Made by a program: the position numbers and the translations under genes
Assembly (NCBI RefSeq): GCF_003201475.1
Contig: NZ_QJJK01000020.1
Coordinates: 1 to 64,000, forward strand
DNA length: 64,000 nt
Source of the DNA: Chelatococcus asaccharovorans
Lineage (GTDB): Bacteria > Pseudomonadota > Alphaproteobacteria > Rhizobiales > Beijerinckiaceae
Reading direction: 5' to 3'
Notes under the pieces: generated by a model
Databases searched by the model: none
What the model was told of the DNA's origin: nothing
The model's input: only the letters and a program-made list of their open reading frames with translations
Part shown: positions 29,921 to 38,446 of the stretch, piece by piece
Layout of the letters: each line of letters starts with the position of its first letter
Numbering within the stretch: position 1 is the stretch's first letter

Positions 29921-30388
29921 CGCTGATCCCACGATCCGAGACTGCGCACCGTCCCCGAGCCGAGCCCGCCGGGCGCACCAAAGTCGCAAGGACCTGCTGG
30001 ATCAGATTCCCGCAAGACGTCATTTCACCGCAGCCCAGCGGCTAACATCTTAGGACCGATGCCATAATTTCGCTTCATGAGGCGGCTTCATGGCATACGA
30101 TTGACCGAAGCGGTTCGGGATCACGACAGGACCTTGGTCCACGCTCGAGATGCGTTGTGAGCCTGCTGTCGTTAGCGAAGCCTTAATGACAACACGGGAA
30201 AGGCCGGCACAGCCGGCAAAACGAGTTGTTCGCCATTTTTTGGAGTTTTATACGAGACCCGTGCTGATCGCGAATGTCCTCCACGAGAATATGCCGAGCC
30301 GCCACGGCTGTTTCCGTCATGCGCTGTCAGGCCGTCGAATCCACAGATCGTCATTGCCGCCCAACCTGCTGATCGCGTGACCAACTCC
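29921..30388. other. 468-bp divergent region uppP/fzlA
   Basis: Promoters for both genes should be here. A candidate for fzlA is at 30226-30254. An open frame from 30150 to 30380 on the plus strand has no recognisable features and runs into fzlA. Nothing else is seen. Confidence 0.5.
30226..30254 (+). promoter_or_regulatory. Possible sigma-70-type promoter for fzlA
   Basis: TTGTTC (30226-30231), 17 nt, TATACG (30249-30254), inside a locally AT-rich stretch (GCCATTTTTTGGAGTTT). The match is moderate; leader would be about 130 nt. Confidence 0.35.
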
Positions 30389-31081
30389 ATGGCGACCTTC
30401 CATCATTATCCCTTCTGTCCCCAGTCGCGCTTCATTCGCCTCGTCCTCGGCGAAATGGGCATTGCGCCTGCTACCGTCGAGGAGAAGCCCTGGGAGCGGA
30501 GCCAAAGCCTGCTGATGATCAATCCGGCGGGGCACCTGCCCATCTTCGTCGAGGAACAGGGGCTCGCGGTGCCCGGGGCGGCCGTGATCGCCGAGTATCT
30601 CGACGAGACGCGTGGCCTGGGTCTCGACGGCCGTCGCCTTCTGCCCGACCATCCGGCTGATCGCGTCGAGGTTCGCCGCCTGATGGAGTGGTTCCTCGTC
30701 AAATTCTTCGAGGAGGTCTCGGCCTATCTCGTCACCGAGAAGATCTACAAGCGCTTTATGAAGGCGGAACTGGGCGGTGGCCCCCCCGATATGGCCGCCA
30801 TTCGCGCTGGCCGTAGCAATGTGCGCTATCACCTGCAATATATTGGCTTCCTGATTGGCAAAAGGAACTGGCTCGCCGGGCCGGATTTGACTTATGCAGA
30901 TTTGGCGGCGGCGGCCCATCTGTCCTGTGTCGACTATCTCGGTGATGTGCCCTGGGAAGAGGATGAGACCGCCAAGGCATGGTACGCGCGCGTCAAATCG
31001 AGGCCGTCCTTTCGCGCCCTGCTGACGGACCGGGTGCCGGGCATGGCGCCGGCGGCCCACTACGAGGATCTCGACTTCTAG
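30389..31081 (+). CDS. fzlA: FtsZ-binding GST-fold protein FzlA
   Basis: 230 aa. Glutathione-S-transferase fold: thioredoxin-like N-terminus (ATFHHYPFCPQSRFIRLVLGEMG), NPAGHLPIF with the cis-Pro, AVIAEYLDET, and a GST C-terminal domain ending RPSFRALLTDRVPGMAPAAHYEDLDF. The conserved HY.DLDF tail is a mark of FzlA, the alphaproteobacterial division protein that binds FtsZ filaments and is needed for constriction; it is not a detoxifying GST. ATG 30389 matches the usual FzlA start; GTG 30377 is the alternative. Adjacent to queG, an arrangement I associate with other Rhizobiales. Confidence 0.85.
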   Translation: MATFHHYPFCPQSRFIRLVLGEMGIAPATVEEKPWERSQSLLMINPAGHLPIFVEEQGLAVPGAAVIAEYLDETRGLGLDGRRLLPDHPADRVEVRRLMEWFLVKFFEEVSAYLVTEKIYKRFMKAELGGGPPDMAAIRAGRSNVRYHLQYIGFLIGKRNWLAGPDLTYADLAAAAHLSCVDYLGDVPWEEDETAKAWYARVKSRPSFRALLTDRVPGMAPAAHYEDLDF

Positions 31082-31131
31082 AGGCGCCGGCAGGCACCGG
31101 CGTGAGGGAGCGCTCTGCCGCACGCCCGGCT

Positions 31132-32370
31132 ATGAGCCTCAGAGATGCCTTGGTCGATCGCGCCCGGCAGATGGGCTTCGACGACGTCCGCATCACCAGC
31201 CCCGACGCCATCCCGCACGCTCCTGAACACCTCGCGGCCTGGCTCGAGGCGGGCTATGCCGGGAGCATGACCTGGATGGGCGAGACGCCGGAGCGTCGAT
31301 CCGATCCGCGCGCGCTGTGGTCCGAGGTGCGTTCGGTCGTGATGCTCGGCATGAATTACGCCCCCTCCAGCGATCCCCTCGCCTCACTGGCTATGAGAGA
31401 CCGCGCGACGATTTCGGTCTATGCCCGCAATCGTGACTATCACGACGTCATCAAGGGCAAGCTCAAGCAGGTGGCGGGCTTTCTCGCGTCGGCCGGCGGC
31501 GCGGACGTCAAGGTCTTCGTCGATACCGCGCCTGTCATGGAAAAGCCGCTCGCCGAAGCGGCCGGCCTCGGCTGGCAGGGCAAGCATAGCGTGCTCGTGT
31601 CGCGCCAGTTCGGCAGCTGGCTCTTCCTCGGTGCGATCTTCACCACCGCCGAACTGCCCTTCGACGCGCCCGGCACCCCGCTATGTGGCAGTTGCCGGCG
31701 TTGCCTCACCATCTGCCCGACCGCGGCATTCCCGGCGCCTTATCAACTCGACGCGCGACGTTGCATTTCCTATCTCACCATCGAGCACAAGGGGCCGATC
31801 GACCGGGCGCTGCGTCCGCTGATGGGCAACCGCGTCTTCGGCTGCGACGATTGCCTTGCTGTCTGCCCCTGGAATAAATTCGCCGAGGCAGGCCGCGAGG
31901 CCAAGATCGTCGCCGGCGCGGACTATCGCGCCCCTGCCCTGACGGAGCTCGCGCAACTGGACGATGCCGCCTTTCGGCTGCGCTTTGCCGGCTCGCCCGT
32001 GAAGCGCACCGGACGCGACCGCTTCATGCGCAATGTGCTGATCGCGATCGGCAATTCCGGCGATCCCGCGATGGTCCCCGTCGCTGGCGAAAAGCTCACG
32101 GAGGACAACCCGCTCGTGCGCGGCGCTGCCGTTTGGGCCCTTTCCCGTCTCCTGCCGGCTGCCACCTTCGCGGCTCTCGCGCCCCGCTATATGATGGGCG
32201 AGCCCGACGAGAGCGTCATGGCCGAATGGAACGCCGGCTTGGAAGAGGGCTTGGCAGAGAACTTGGCAGAGAGTTTGGATCAGGAACGCCAGGTGCCTGC
32301 CCCTCGGGAGATCAGGCAAAGCGCGGTATGCGTCACCAGACCCAGTGAAAAGGCCGGAAAACGCCCATGA
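31132..32370 (+). CDS. queG: Epoxyqueuosine reductase QueG
   Basis: 412 aa. Cobalamin- and 4Fe-4S-dependent last step of queuosine synthesis on tRNA. Visible: GSMTWM, YARNRDYHDVIKGKL, two clusters CGSCRRCLTICPTAA and CDDCLAVCPWNKFA, and HEAT-like C-terminal helices. The C-terminus carries an unusual repetitive segment (LEEGLAENLAESL), encoded by 12-bp tandem units at 32236-32283. ATG 31132 lacks a strong ribosome site; GTG 31102 is in frame and possible. Overlaps the next gene by 4 nt. Confidence 0.95.
   Translation: MSLRDALVDRARQMGFDDVRITSPDAIPHAPEHLAAWLEAGYAGSMTWMGETPERRSDPRALWSEVRSVVMLGMNYAPSSDPLASLAMRDRATISVYARNRDYHDVIKGKLKQVAGFLASAGGADVKVFVDTAPVMEKPLAEAAGLGWQGKHSVLVSRQFGSWLFLGAIFTTAELPFDAPGTPLCGSCRRCLTICPTAAFPAPYQLDARRCISYLTIEHKGPIDRALRPLMGNRVFGCDDCLAVCPWNKFAEAGREAKIVAGADYRAPALTELAQLDDAAFRLRFAGSPVKRTGRDRFMRNVLIAIGNSGDPAMVPVAGEKLTEDNPLVRGAAVWALSRLLPAATFAALAPRYMMGEPDESVMAEWNAGLEEGLAENLAESLDQERQVPAPREIRQSAVCVTRPSEKAGKRP
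32236..32283. repeat. Four 12-bp tandem units in the queG 3' end
   Basis: GGCTTGGAAGAG, GGCTTGGCAGAG, AACTTGGCAGAG, AGTTTGGATCAG, each encoding a four-residue L-x-E-x type block. In-frame expansion of a non-conserved C-terminal tail. Confidence 0.75.
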
Positions 32371-33269
32371 GACTCTTCGTATTTGGCCTCGGCTTTTCTG
32401 CGCAGGCCTTTATCAGGCAACACCGTGCGCAGTTTTCCGCAATCGCCGGCACCGTCCGCAGCGCCGGCAAAGCCACAGCGTTGACGCCGCTCGGCGTGGA
32501 GGCCCTGAGCTTCACTGGCACCGAAGCGGCTGAGCCGGCCATTTCCGCCTGGCTCGCCAAAGCCGATGGCGTGCTCGTCAGCGTGCCGCCCGGCGCCGAC
32601 GGTTGCCCTGCGCTACGCGCCTTCGCGCCCGAGATCACCACCTCCCGCACCATCCGATGGATCGGCTACCTTTCGACCGTCGGCGTCTACGGCGACCATG
32701 GCGGTGCCTGGGTGGACGAGACTTCCGCCCTCCTCACCCACAATACCCGCTCGCTCCTGCGCATCGAAGCGGAGAGGTCCTGGGCGACCCAAGCCGCAAC
32801 CGCGGGCCACGCGCTCGATATCCTCCGCCTGCCCGGCATCTACGGGCCTGGACGCAATGCGCTGGTCGACGTCGCCGAAGGCCGCGCACGCCGGATCGCA
32901 AGGCCAGGCCAGGTCTTCAACCGTATCCATGTGGATGATATCGCCGCAACGCTTGCGACCCTGACCGCGCGTGCAGCCGGAGGGCCGGCAGAGCCGAGGA
33001 TCGGCATCTACAACGTCAGCGACGACGAACCTGCCCCGCAGGGCGATGTCATCACCTACGCCGCAAGTCTCCTGGGGATTGCGCCTCCGCCTGAAACGAC
33101 GCTGGAGGAAGCCGGACTTTCGCCCATGGGATTGAGTTTCTGGACAGAGAACAAGCGCATTGCCAACGCCAGGCTCAAAGCCGAACTTGGCATCCAGCTC
33201 GCCTATCCCAACTACCGCATAGGGCTCGATGCCCTGTTTGCCGCCGGCGAGGGCCGCCCGACCGCTTGA
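32367..33269 (+). CDS. NAD(P)-dependent epimerase/dehydratase-family (YeeZ-like SDR) protein
   Basis: 300 aa. The N-terminal nucleotide strand LFVFGLGFSAQAFI has a degenerate GxGxxx motif (GLGFSA), then IGYLSTVGVYGDHGGAWVDET, where STVGVYGD is the typical YeeZ-like active region with the Tyr in VYGD, and LRLPGIYGPGRNALVDVAEG. Atypical (extended) SDR of unknown substrate. It overlaps queG by 4 nt (ATGA) and is probably translated with it. Convergent with the OlsB-like gene 21 bp away. Confidence 0.85.
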   Translation: MRLFVFGLGFSAQAFIRQHRAQFSAIAGTVRSAGKATALTPLGVEALSFTGTEAAEPAISAWLAKADGVLVSVPPGADGCPALRAFAPEITTSRTIRWIGYLSTVGVYGDHGGAWVDETSALLTHNTRSLLRIEAERSWATQAATAGHALDILRLPGIYGPGRNALVDVAEGRARRIARPGQVFNRIHVDDIAATLATLTARAAGGPAEPRIGIYNVSDDEPAPQGDVITYAASLLGIAPPPETTLEEAGLSPMGLSFWTENKRIANARLKAELGIQLAYPNYRIGLDALFAAGEGRPTA

Positions 33270-33290
33270 TCAAGGGGGCGGACGCTCGCC

Positions 33291-34274
33291 TCAGGCCGAC
33301 TGCCGGTTGGCCGTCGCGCCGAAATGCTCGATATAGCGAGGGTTGATGGTCGGGACCGGCAGCATGACGAGGACGTCCGTCGTCCCGAACTGCCGGTCGA
33401 TGACAGCCCCCTCCCCGAACGTCGCGCCAAGCCGAAGGTAGCCCTTCACCAGCGGCGGCAGGCTGTGGAGCGCGGCTTTGGTATCCAGGCCCGCGGCCGG
33501 CATCCTGTCCATCGTCACGAAGCGCTCCGACAGGGCCCGCACGCGCCAGGGCTCCGGCGACAACGCGTGGTGATGCAGGAAGCTCAACGGCATCGCGAGA
33601 CGTTTCGGGTCCGTGCCCTCAAGGCTCGCACATCCGAACATGACGTCGATGCGGTGATTGCGGACATAGGTCCAGATGCCATACCACAGCAATTCCACGG
33701 TGCGCTTGTTGCGATAAGGCTTCAGAACACAGGAACGGCCAAGCTCAAGGAAGCGCAGATGCGGATTGCTCTCGGTCAGCTTGGTGATCTCGAACTCACC
33801 GGCCGTGTAGAAACCGAAATGGCGATCCGCAACCTCCTGGCGCAGGAGGCGATAGGTTCCGACAACCTGCGGAGCGGCCGTGCGGAAGGGACGGCGCGGC
33901 GCATCGTGGTCCAGCACGAGCAGATGGTCGCAGATGGCATCATAGTCGTCCACGTCACGCCGCGCGATCATCGAGGCGGCATTGGGAACAGCCGACATCT
34001 CGTCATAGAAGACGCGGTAACGCAGGCGTTGCGCCTGTTTCAGTTCTTTCTTGGTCGTCGCCAGCCTCACCTCGAGGGAGCCCATGCGACCGAGAACGGG
34101 CTCGCCATGATTGGACAATGACGCGGATGGCAGGCGCCCGACACTCCAGTTGCCAGGCGTCCAGTTGGACGGTGTCCAGGTTGACGGCAGGAATTTGCCG
34201 GCTATGGCGCCCAAAGCCCCCGCAGGTACTTTGTCTGCCCATGCCTTCTTCGATTGAAGGGGACCCTGGACCAT
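33291..34274 (-). CDS. OlsB-like acyl-ACP-dependent N-acyltransferase (GNAT, Acetyltransf_5)
   Basis: 327 aa. The core EVRLATTKKELKQAQRLRYRVFYDEM, RDVDDYDAICDHLLVLD, VVGTYRLL and FYTAGEFEI, LELGRSCVLKPYRNKRTVELLW matches the family that includes rhizobial OlsB, which makes lyso-ornithine lipid, and hemolysin-like acyltransferases. The protein is longer than OlsB by an N-terminal region that includes a TWTPSNWTPGNW repeat encoded by a 15-bp array. ATG 34274 has GAGG 9 nt upstream; ATG 34295 is an alternative. Possible PlsC-like OlsA partner not seen in the window. Substrate is inferred. Confidence 0.8.
   Translation of the reverse strand: MVQGPLQSKKAWADKVPAGALGAIAGKFLPSTWTPSNWTPGNWSVGRLPSASLSNHGEPVLGRMGSLEVRLATTKKELKQAQRLRYRVFYDEMSAVPNAASMIARRDVDDYDAICDHLLVLDHDAPRRPFRTAAPQVVGTYRLLRQEVADRHFGFYTAGEFEITKLTESNPHLRFLELGRSCVLKPYRNKRTVELLWYGIWTYVRNHRIDVMFGCASLEGTDPKRLAMPLSFLHHHALSPEPWRVRALSERFVTMDRMPAAGLDTKAALHSLPPLVKGYLRLGATFGEGAVIDRQFGTTDVLVMLPVPTINPRYIEHFGATANRQSA
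34146..34190. repeat. Three 15-bp tandem units in the OlsB-like gene
   Basis: CCAGTTGCCAGGCGT, CCAGTTGGACGGTGT, CCAGGTTGACGGCAG (34146, 34161, 34176). On the minus strand they encode the TWTPSNWTPGNW segment of the N-terminal extension. Confidence 0.8.
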
Positions 34275-34593
34275 TCTGATTAACCTCGGTTTCATCCGAC
34301 ATCGCCGGCGATTCGCGGGCGATCTAAGTCCCACCAAGCCGACGCATGCTATGCTTTCTACACTGTTGTGACAATGACATGTCGGCCGTGGGCGCCGTCC
34401 CGGCCACAGCCTTGCAGAGGCGCGTTCCGCTGCCGGCCGCGCAAAGATTCCTTGAGATTTTTTCGTTGAATTGACGCCAGGATTCGCAGCCTTCAGCTCA
34501 AGCCGGATCCAAGCCGGCGGGCGGTAGGCGGGGGCTTTCCTCACGAGGCTGTGCGTCAACGCACATCAGCCCATGCGCATCCAACGCGCGTGA
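34275..34593. other. 319-bp spacer between the hybrid kinase and the OlsB-like gene
   Basis: Both genes read on the minus strand; the promoter at 34346-34374 lies inside. The part near the kinase stop is GC-rich without a recognisable terminator. Confidence 0.5.
34346..34374 (-). promoter_or_regulatory. Sigma-70-like promoter of the OlsB-like gene
   Basis: On the minus strand TTGTCA (34374-34369), 17 nt, TAGCAT (34351-34346). The -35 box matches five of six consensus bases and the -10 four of six. Expected leader about 65 nt before the ATG at 34274. Confidence 0.5.
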
Positions 34594-36696
34594 TCACATG
34601 ACCTCACGCTGCTGCCGCGCCGGCAACCATGCCTTCAGCTTCGCGCGGTCCAGCGGCTTGGCGAGAAAGCCATCCGCGCCGGCACTGAGCGCCGCCTGCC
34701 GATCCTCCGTGAAGGCATTGGCCGTCAGCATCACGATCGGAAGGCGCTTCTCGCTGTCGCCCCCCACCTCCAAAGCACGGATCTGCCGGACCACCTCGAG
34801 CCCATCCATCTCCGGCATGCGCACGTCGAGCAGGGCGAGATCGTAAGCCGGCATGCGGCCCGCCAGCATCCCCTTGGCAAATCCAAGGGCACGGCGGCCG
34901 TCACGCGCCCAGTCGACCTTGGCGCCAAAATGTTCAAGCGCCTTCAGGGTAAGAAGTGCGTTGATCTCATTGTCCTCGGCGAGGAGGACACGGGCGGTCT
35001 GGCCTGTTGTCTGCAAGCCCGCCACCATGCGCTCCGCCGCAAGGGCGTTCTGATGCTGAACGGGTTCGCCGGAAACCCATCCGTCGATCTGCTGAAAGAG
35101 CGAACGCGAACGCACGGGCTTGATCAGGAAGACGTCGAAGCCGGCCGCCGATGGCAGGCCGATATCCCGCCGTTCGAAGGGCGAGAGCAGAATGATCGTA
35201 CGCCATGCGCCTGCCTTCCGGGCGGCGGCGGCCAGCCGGCGCGCCCGCTCGTCCCCAAGGGCATAGTCGATGATCGCGATGTCGACCCCCTCCGCCATCG
35301 CGGATATCGCCTGCTCCTCAGCCCCAAGGACCGTCAGGGACCCGCCCGCAGCCGTGAGCTGCGCAGCCAGGAACGGAGCCTCAAAAGGCGAGTCCGCAGC
35401 AATCAGAATGCGCTGCCCCGCCAAGTCAGGCCGCTCGATTGCATCAGCAGGGTCGGTCTCCGGTGCAGCCTCGAGAGGAAGATCGACCGAGAAGGTCGAA
35501 CCCTTGCCGAGCACGCTCTCGACGGAAATGGTGCCATTCATCCCCTCGGCGATGCGGCGGCTGATGGCAAGGCCAAGCCCCGTGCCCCCCTGACGCCGCC
35601 CTGACGGCTCGTCCACCTGCTCGAACTCGCCGAAAATGTCCTGCAGCCGAGACGCCGGAATGCCCGTGCCCGTATCGAGCACGCTGATGCGAAGCCGCCC
35701 CTCCCCAGCGAGCTCGGCGCGGATACCGACGCCGCCCCTGTCCGTGAATTTCACCGCATTGCCGGCGAGATTCATGAGAACCTGCCGCAGGCGATCGGCA
35801 TCCCCCATGATGCGGACCGGAACGTCCTCCGCGATATAGGCGGCAATTTCGACATCCTTGCCCTGGGCGCGCGGCGCCAGAAGCTCCACCACGCTCTCGA
35901 CGAGAGCACGCAGGTTGAACGGCGCCCGTGTCAGCTCCATCTTCCCCGCCTCGATCTTGGAAAAATCGAGAATCTCGTCGATGAGCGACAGCAGCACGTC
36001 CCCGGACGTGCGGATGGCGCGGACATAGGTGGCCTGTTCGGGATCGAGTTGGGTCTCGCCGAGGAGATCGGCCATGCCGAGGATGCCATTCAACGGCGTT
36101 CTCACCTCATGGCTGACAGTGGCCAGGAAGCGGGATTTGGCGACATTGGCAGCCTCGGCCTTGCGCCGTCCCTCCTCAAGCGCCCGCTCGGAGATCAAGC
36201 GATCGGTCTCGTCCCGGCCGATCAACTGCCATTCGGGGCCGCGCGAGGTTTCTATGGCTGTCTCATCCCAGGCAATCCAACGCATGCCCTGCGCCGTCTC
36301 GAGCTCCGCCTCGATTCGCTCGCTCCGCGCTGCGCCGTGACCGGACGGCGCAATCTCCTTTATCACCATGCTCAGTGGCGCGCCCTTGAGGTCCTCACGC
36401 TCGTAGCCCATGAGCTTCGCAAAGGCTTCATTGGCGTATGTGATCCGGCGATCGCCGTCATAGCGGAGAATGAATTCGCTCCTCACCTCGGCAAGGCTTC
36501 GATAGCGCGCCTCGGACGCAAGAAGGGCCTGGTTGCGGCCGACGAGCGCGATGATCTCGGCTTCGGCAACGGCCAGGCGGCGGGCCATAACGCGGCGAGC
36601 ATGATAAGCCAGCGCTATCAACGTGGCCGCTACCACAACTATCGCTCCCCCGAGCCACGGGCTGAGCCAGATCATGTTGAACGCGTCAGTCGTCAT
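34594..36696 (-). CDS. Membrane hybrid sensor histidine kinase (PAS-HisKA-HATPase-REC-REC)
   Basis: 700 aa. One N-terminal transmembrane helix (about 13-31), a PAS domain (about 61-165), HisKA with VSHEVRTPLNGILG (phospho-His at about 196), HATPase_c with NAVKFTD, DTGTGIP and GGTGLGLAISRRIAEGM, then two receiver domains. The second (about 575-690) is complete: VLLAEDNEINALL, LALLDVRMPEMDG, MLTANA, AKPLD. The first (about 430-545) keeps IIDYALG but has only ILIAADSPFEA at the acidic pocket, so it may be inactive. No HPt domain is present, and no response-regulator gene lies next to it. Stimulus unknown. ATG 36696 preferred over the 28-codon extension. Confidence 0.9.
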   Translation of the reverse strand: MTTDAFNMIWLSPWLGGAIVVVAATLIALAYHARRVMARRLAVAEAEIIALVGRNQALLASEARYRSLAEVRSEFILRYDGDRRITYANEAFAKLMGYEREDLKGAPLSMVIKEIAPSGHGAARSERIEAELETAQGMRWIAWDETAIETSRGPEWQLIGRDETDRLISERALEEGRRKAEAANVAKSRFLATVSHEVRTPLNGILGMADLLGETQLDPEQATYVRAIRTSGDVLLSLIDEILDFSKIEAGKMELTRAPFNLRALVESVVELLAPRAQGKDVEIAAYIAEDVPVRIMGDADRLRQVLMNLAGNAVKFTDRGGVGIRAELAGEGRLRISVLDTGTGIPASRLQDIFGEFEQVDEPSGRRQGGTGLGLAISRRIAEGMNGTISVESVLGKGSTFSVDLPLEAAPETDPADAIERPDLAGQRILIAADSPFEAPFLAAQLTAAGGSLTVLGAEEQAISAMAEGVDIAIIDYALGDERARRLAAAARKAGAWRTIILLSPFERRDIGLPSAAGFDVFLIKPVRSRSLFQQIDGWVSGEPVQHQNALAAERMVAGLQTTGQTARVLLAEDNEINALLTLKALEHFGAKVDWARDGRRALGFAKGMLAGRMPAYDLALLDVRMPEMDGLEVVRQIRALEVGGDSEKRLPIVMLTANAFTEDRQAALSAGADGFLAKPLDRAKLKAWLPARQQREVM

Positions 36697-36802
36697 GCCG
36701 TTGCCGTATTCCAAAGGGAATTCGGCAGAGTATTGCCGCGGGACATTGATAATGCATTGTCGTAATTGCTGAACACGCAATTAAGCTTATCAATCAAATG
36801 TG

Positions 36803-38341
36803 TCATGCAGCGGCCGGGACGCGATCAAGGACTGAGCGGTACGATAGTGCCTCCGCGAGATGAACATGCCTCAAATGAGAGACGCCGTCGAGATCAGCAA
36901 GTGTTAACGCCAGTTTCAAAACGCGGTGATAGCCACGCGCGGTCAGTTTCATGGCATCGGCCGCCTGCCGCAGCAGCGTGAGTCCGGCCTTGTCCGGCCG
37001 GGCGATGTCGTCGAGAACGGCGGCCGGGCAGGCCGCATTCGTCGTGATTCCATCGAGCCCCAGGGCCCGGTAGCGCTCCTCCTGACGCCGTCGGGCTGCG
37101 GCCACACGCCGCGCGACCTCCGCGGAGCCTTCCGCGGCCGGCGGCCGGATCAGGTCGGCCGCTGTCACCGCCGGCATTTCGACGACAAGATCGATGCGAT
37201 CGAGGAATGGGCCGGAGAGCCGTGCCTGGTACTGCGCCATGCAACGCTCGTTGGGCTGGCGTCGGCAGGCATAGCCGGGCTCGGTCGCACGCCCGCAGCG
37301 GCAGGGATTCATGGCCGCGATGAGCTGGAAGCGGGCGGGATAGACGACGCGGTGATTGGCCCGAGAAATCAGGACTTCCCCGGCTTCCAGCGGCTGCCGC
37401 AGGCTGTCGAGCACCTGTGGCTGGAATTCCGGCAGCTCATCCAGGAAAAGCACGCCCTGATGCGCCAGCGAGACCTCGCCAGGCCGCGCATGGAGCCCCC
37501 CACCGACGAGTGCGGCCATGGAGGCCGAATGGTGCGGGGCACGGAACGGGCGCCGATCGGTCAAGGTGCCCCCGGCCAGAAGACCTGCGACCGAATGGAT
37601 CATGGAAACGTCGAGCAATTCGCGCGGACCGAGCGGCGGCAGGATCGACGGCAGGCGCTGCGCCAGCATCGACTTGCCGGCCCCCGGCGGGCCGCTCATC
37701 AACATGTTGTGGCCGCCCGCCGCAGCGATTTCGAGCGCCCGCTTGGCCGTCTCCTGTCCCTTGATCTCGCGCAGGTCCGGCAGAGGGCCCGACGGCTGCG
37801 CCACCGCCGGCTGCGGGCGCGACAGAACCTGTGTACCCTTGAAATGATTGGCGAGCTGGATGAGCGAGAGCGGCGCGATGATCTCACCATCGCGGCTCGC
37901 CCAGGCGGCTTCGGCACCGCAGGCCGCCGGGCAGATCAACCCTTGCCCACGGCCGTAGGCGCCAATGGCCGCCGGCAGGACCCCGGATACCGCCGTGATC
38001 GTGCCGTCGAGCGCCAGTTCCCCAAGGACGGTGAAACTCGACAGGGCATCATCCGGGATCGCACCGATCGCGGCCATGATGCCGAGCGCGATGGGCAGAT
38101 CGTAGTGCGAGCCTTCCTTGGGGAGATCGGCCGGAGCCAGATTGACGGTGATGCGCTTGGCGGGCAAGGCCAGCCCTGACGCAATCAGGGCGGAGCGCAC
38201 GCGCTCGCGGGATTCCGCGACCGCCTTGTCCGGCAATCCGACGATCGTAAAGCCGACGGTCCCCGGTGCGATCTGCACCTGCACATCGACCGCGCGCGCA
38301 TCAATCCCCTCGAGCGCGACAGTCGCGACCCGCGTCACCAT
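36803..38341 (-). CDS. comM: YifB/ComM family Mg-chelatase-like AAA+ ATPase
   Basis: 512 aa. An N-terminal Lon-protease-like domain (VGLPDKAVAESRERVRSAL, GSHYDLPIALGIMAAIG), then AAA+ with Walker A MSGPPGAGKSMLA and Walker B VLFLDELPEF, RQPLE and PCRCG, and a C-terminal Mg_chelatase_C domain ending YRSVLDRV. ComM is a hexameric helicase that drives branch migration in natural transformation and is also widespread in bacteria without known competence. A GGGGGAGCG site precedes the ATG. Confidence 0.93.
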   Translation of the reverse strand: MVTRVATVALEGIDARAVDVQVQIAPGTVGFTIVGLPDKAVAESRERVRSALIASGLALPAKRITVNLAPADLPKEGSHYDLPIALGIMAAIGAIPDDALSSFTVLGELALDGTITAVSGVLPAAIGAYGRGQGLICPAACGAEAAWASRDGEIIAPLSLIQLANHFKGTQVLSRPQPAVAQPSGPLPDLREIKGQETAKRALEIAAAGGHNMLMSGPPGAGKSMLAQRLPSILPPLGPRELLDVSMIHSVAGLLAGGTLTDRRPFRAPHHSASMAALVGGGLHARPGEVSLAHQGVLFLDELPEFQPQVLDSLRQPLEAGEVLISRANHRVVYPARFQLIAAMNPCRCGRATEPGYACRRQPNERCMAQYQARLSGPFLDRIDLVVEMPAVTAADLIRPPAAEGSAEVARRVAAARRRQEERYRALGLDGITTNAACPAAVLDDIARPDKAGLTLLRQAADAMKLTARGYHRVLKLALTLADLDGVSHLRHVHLAEALSYRSVLDRVPAAA

Positions 38342-38446
38342 TCCACGCTCCCCCGTGGCAGCACGGACGTCCCCCGACGTCCTTCAGCCGATCCTATGCA
38401 GGAGTGAAGCCAGCATCAAGGATGGTGACGGGCGGATGTCACACAA

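Noticed and set aside
30150-30380. A 76-residue plus-strand frame before fzlA
   Set aside because: No recognisable features, no ribosome site, and it runs over the proposed fzlA promoter.
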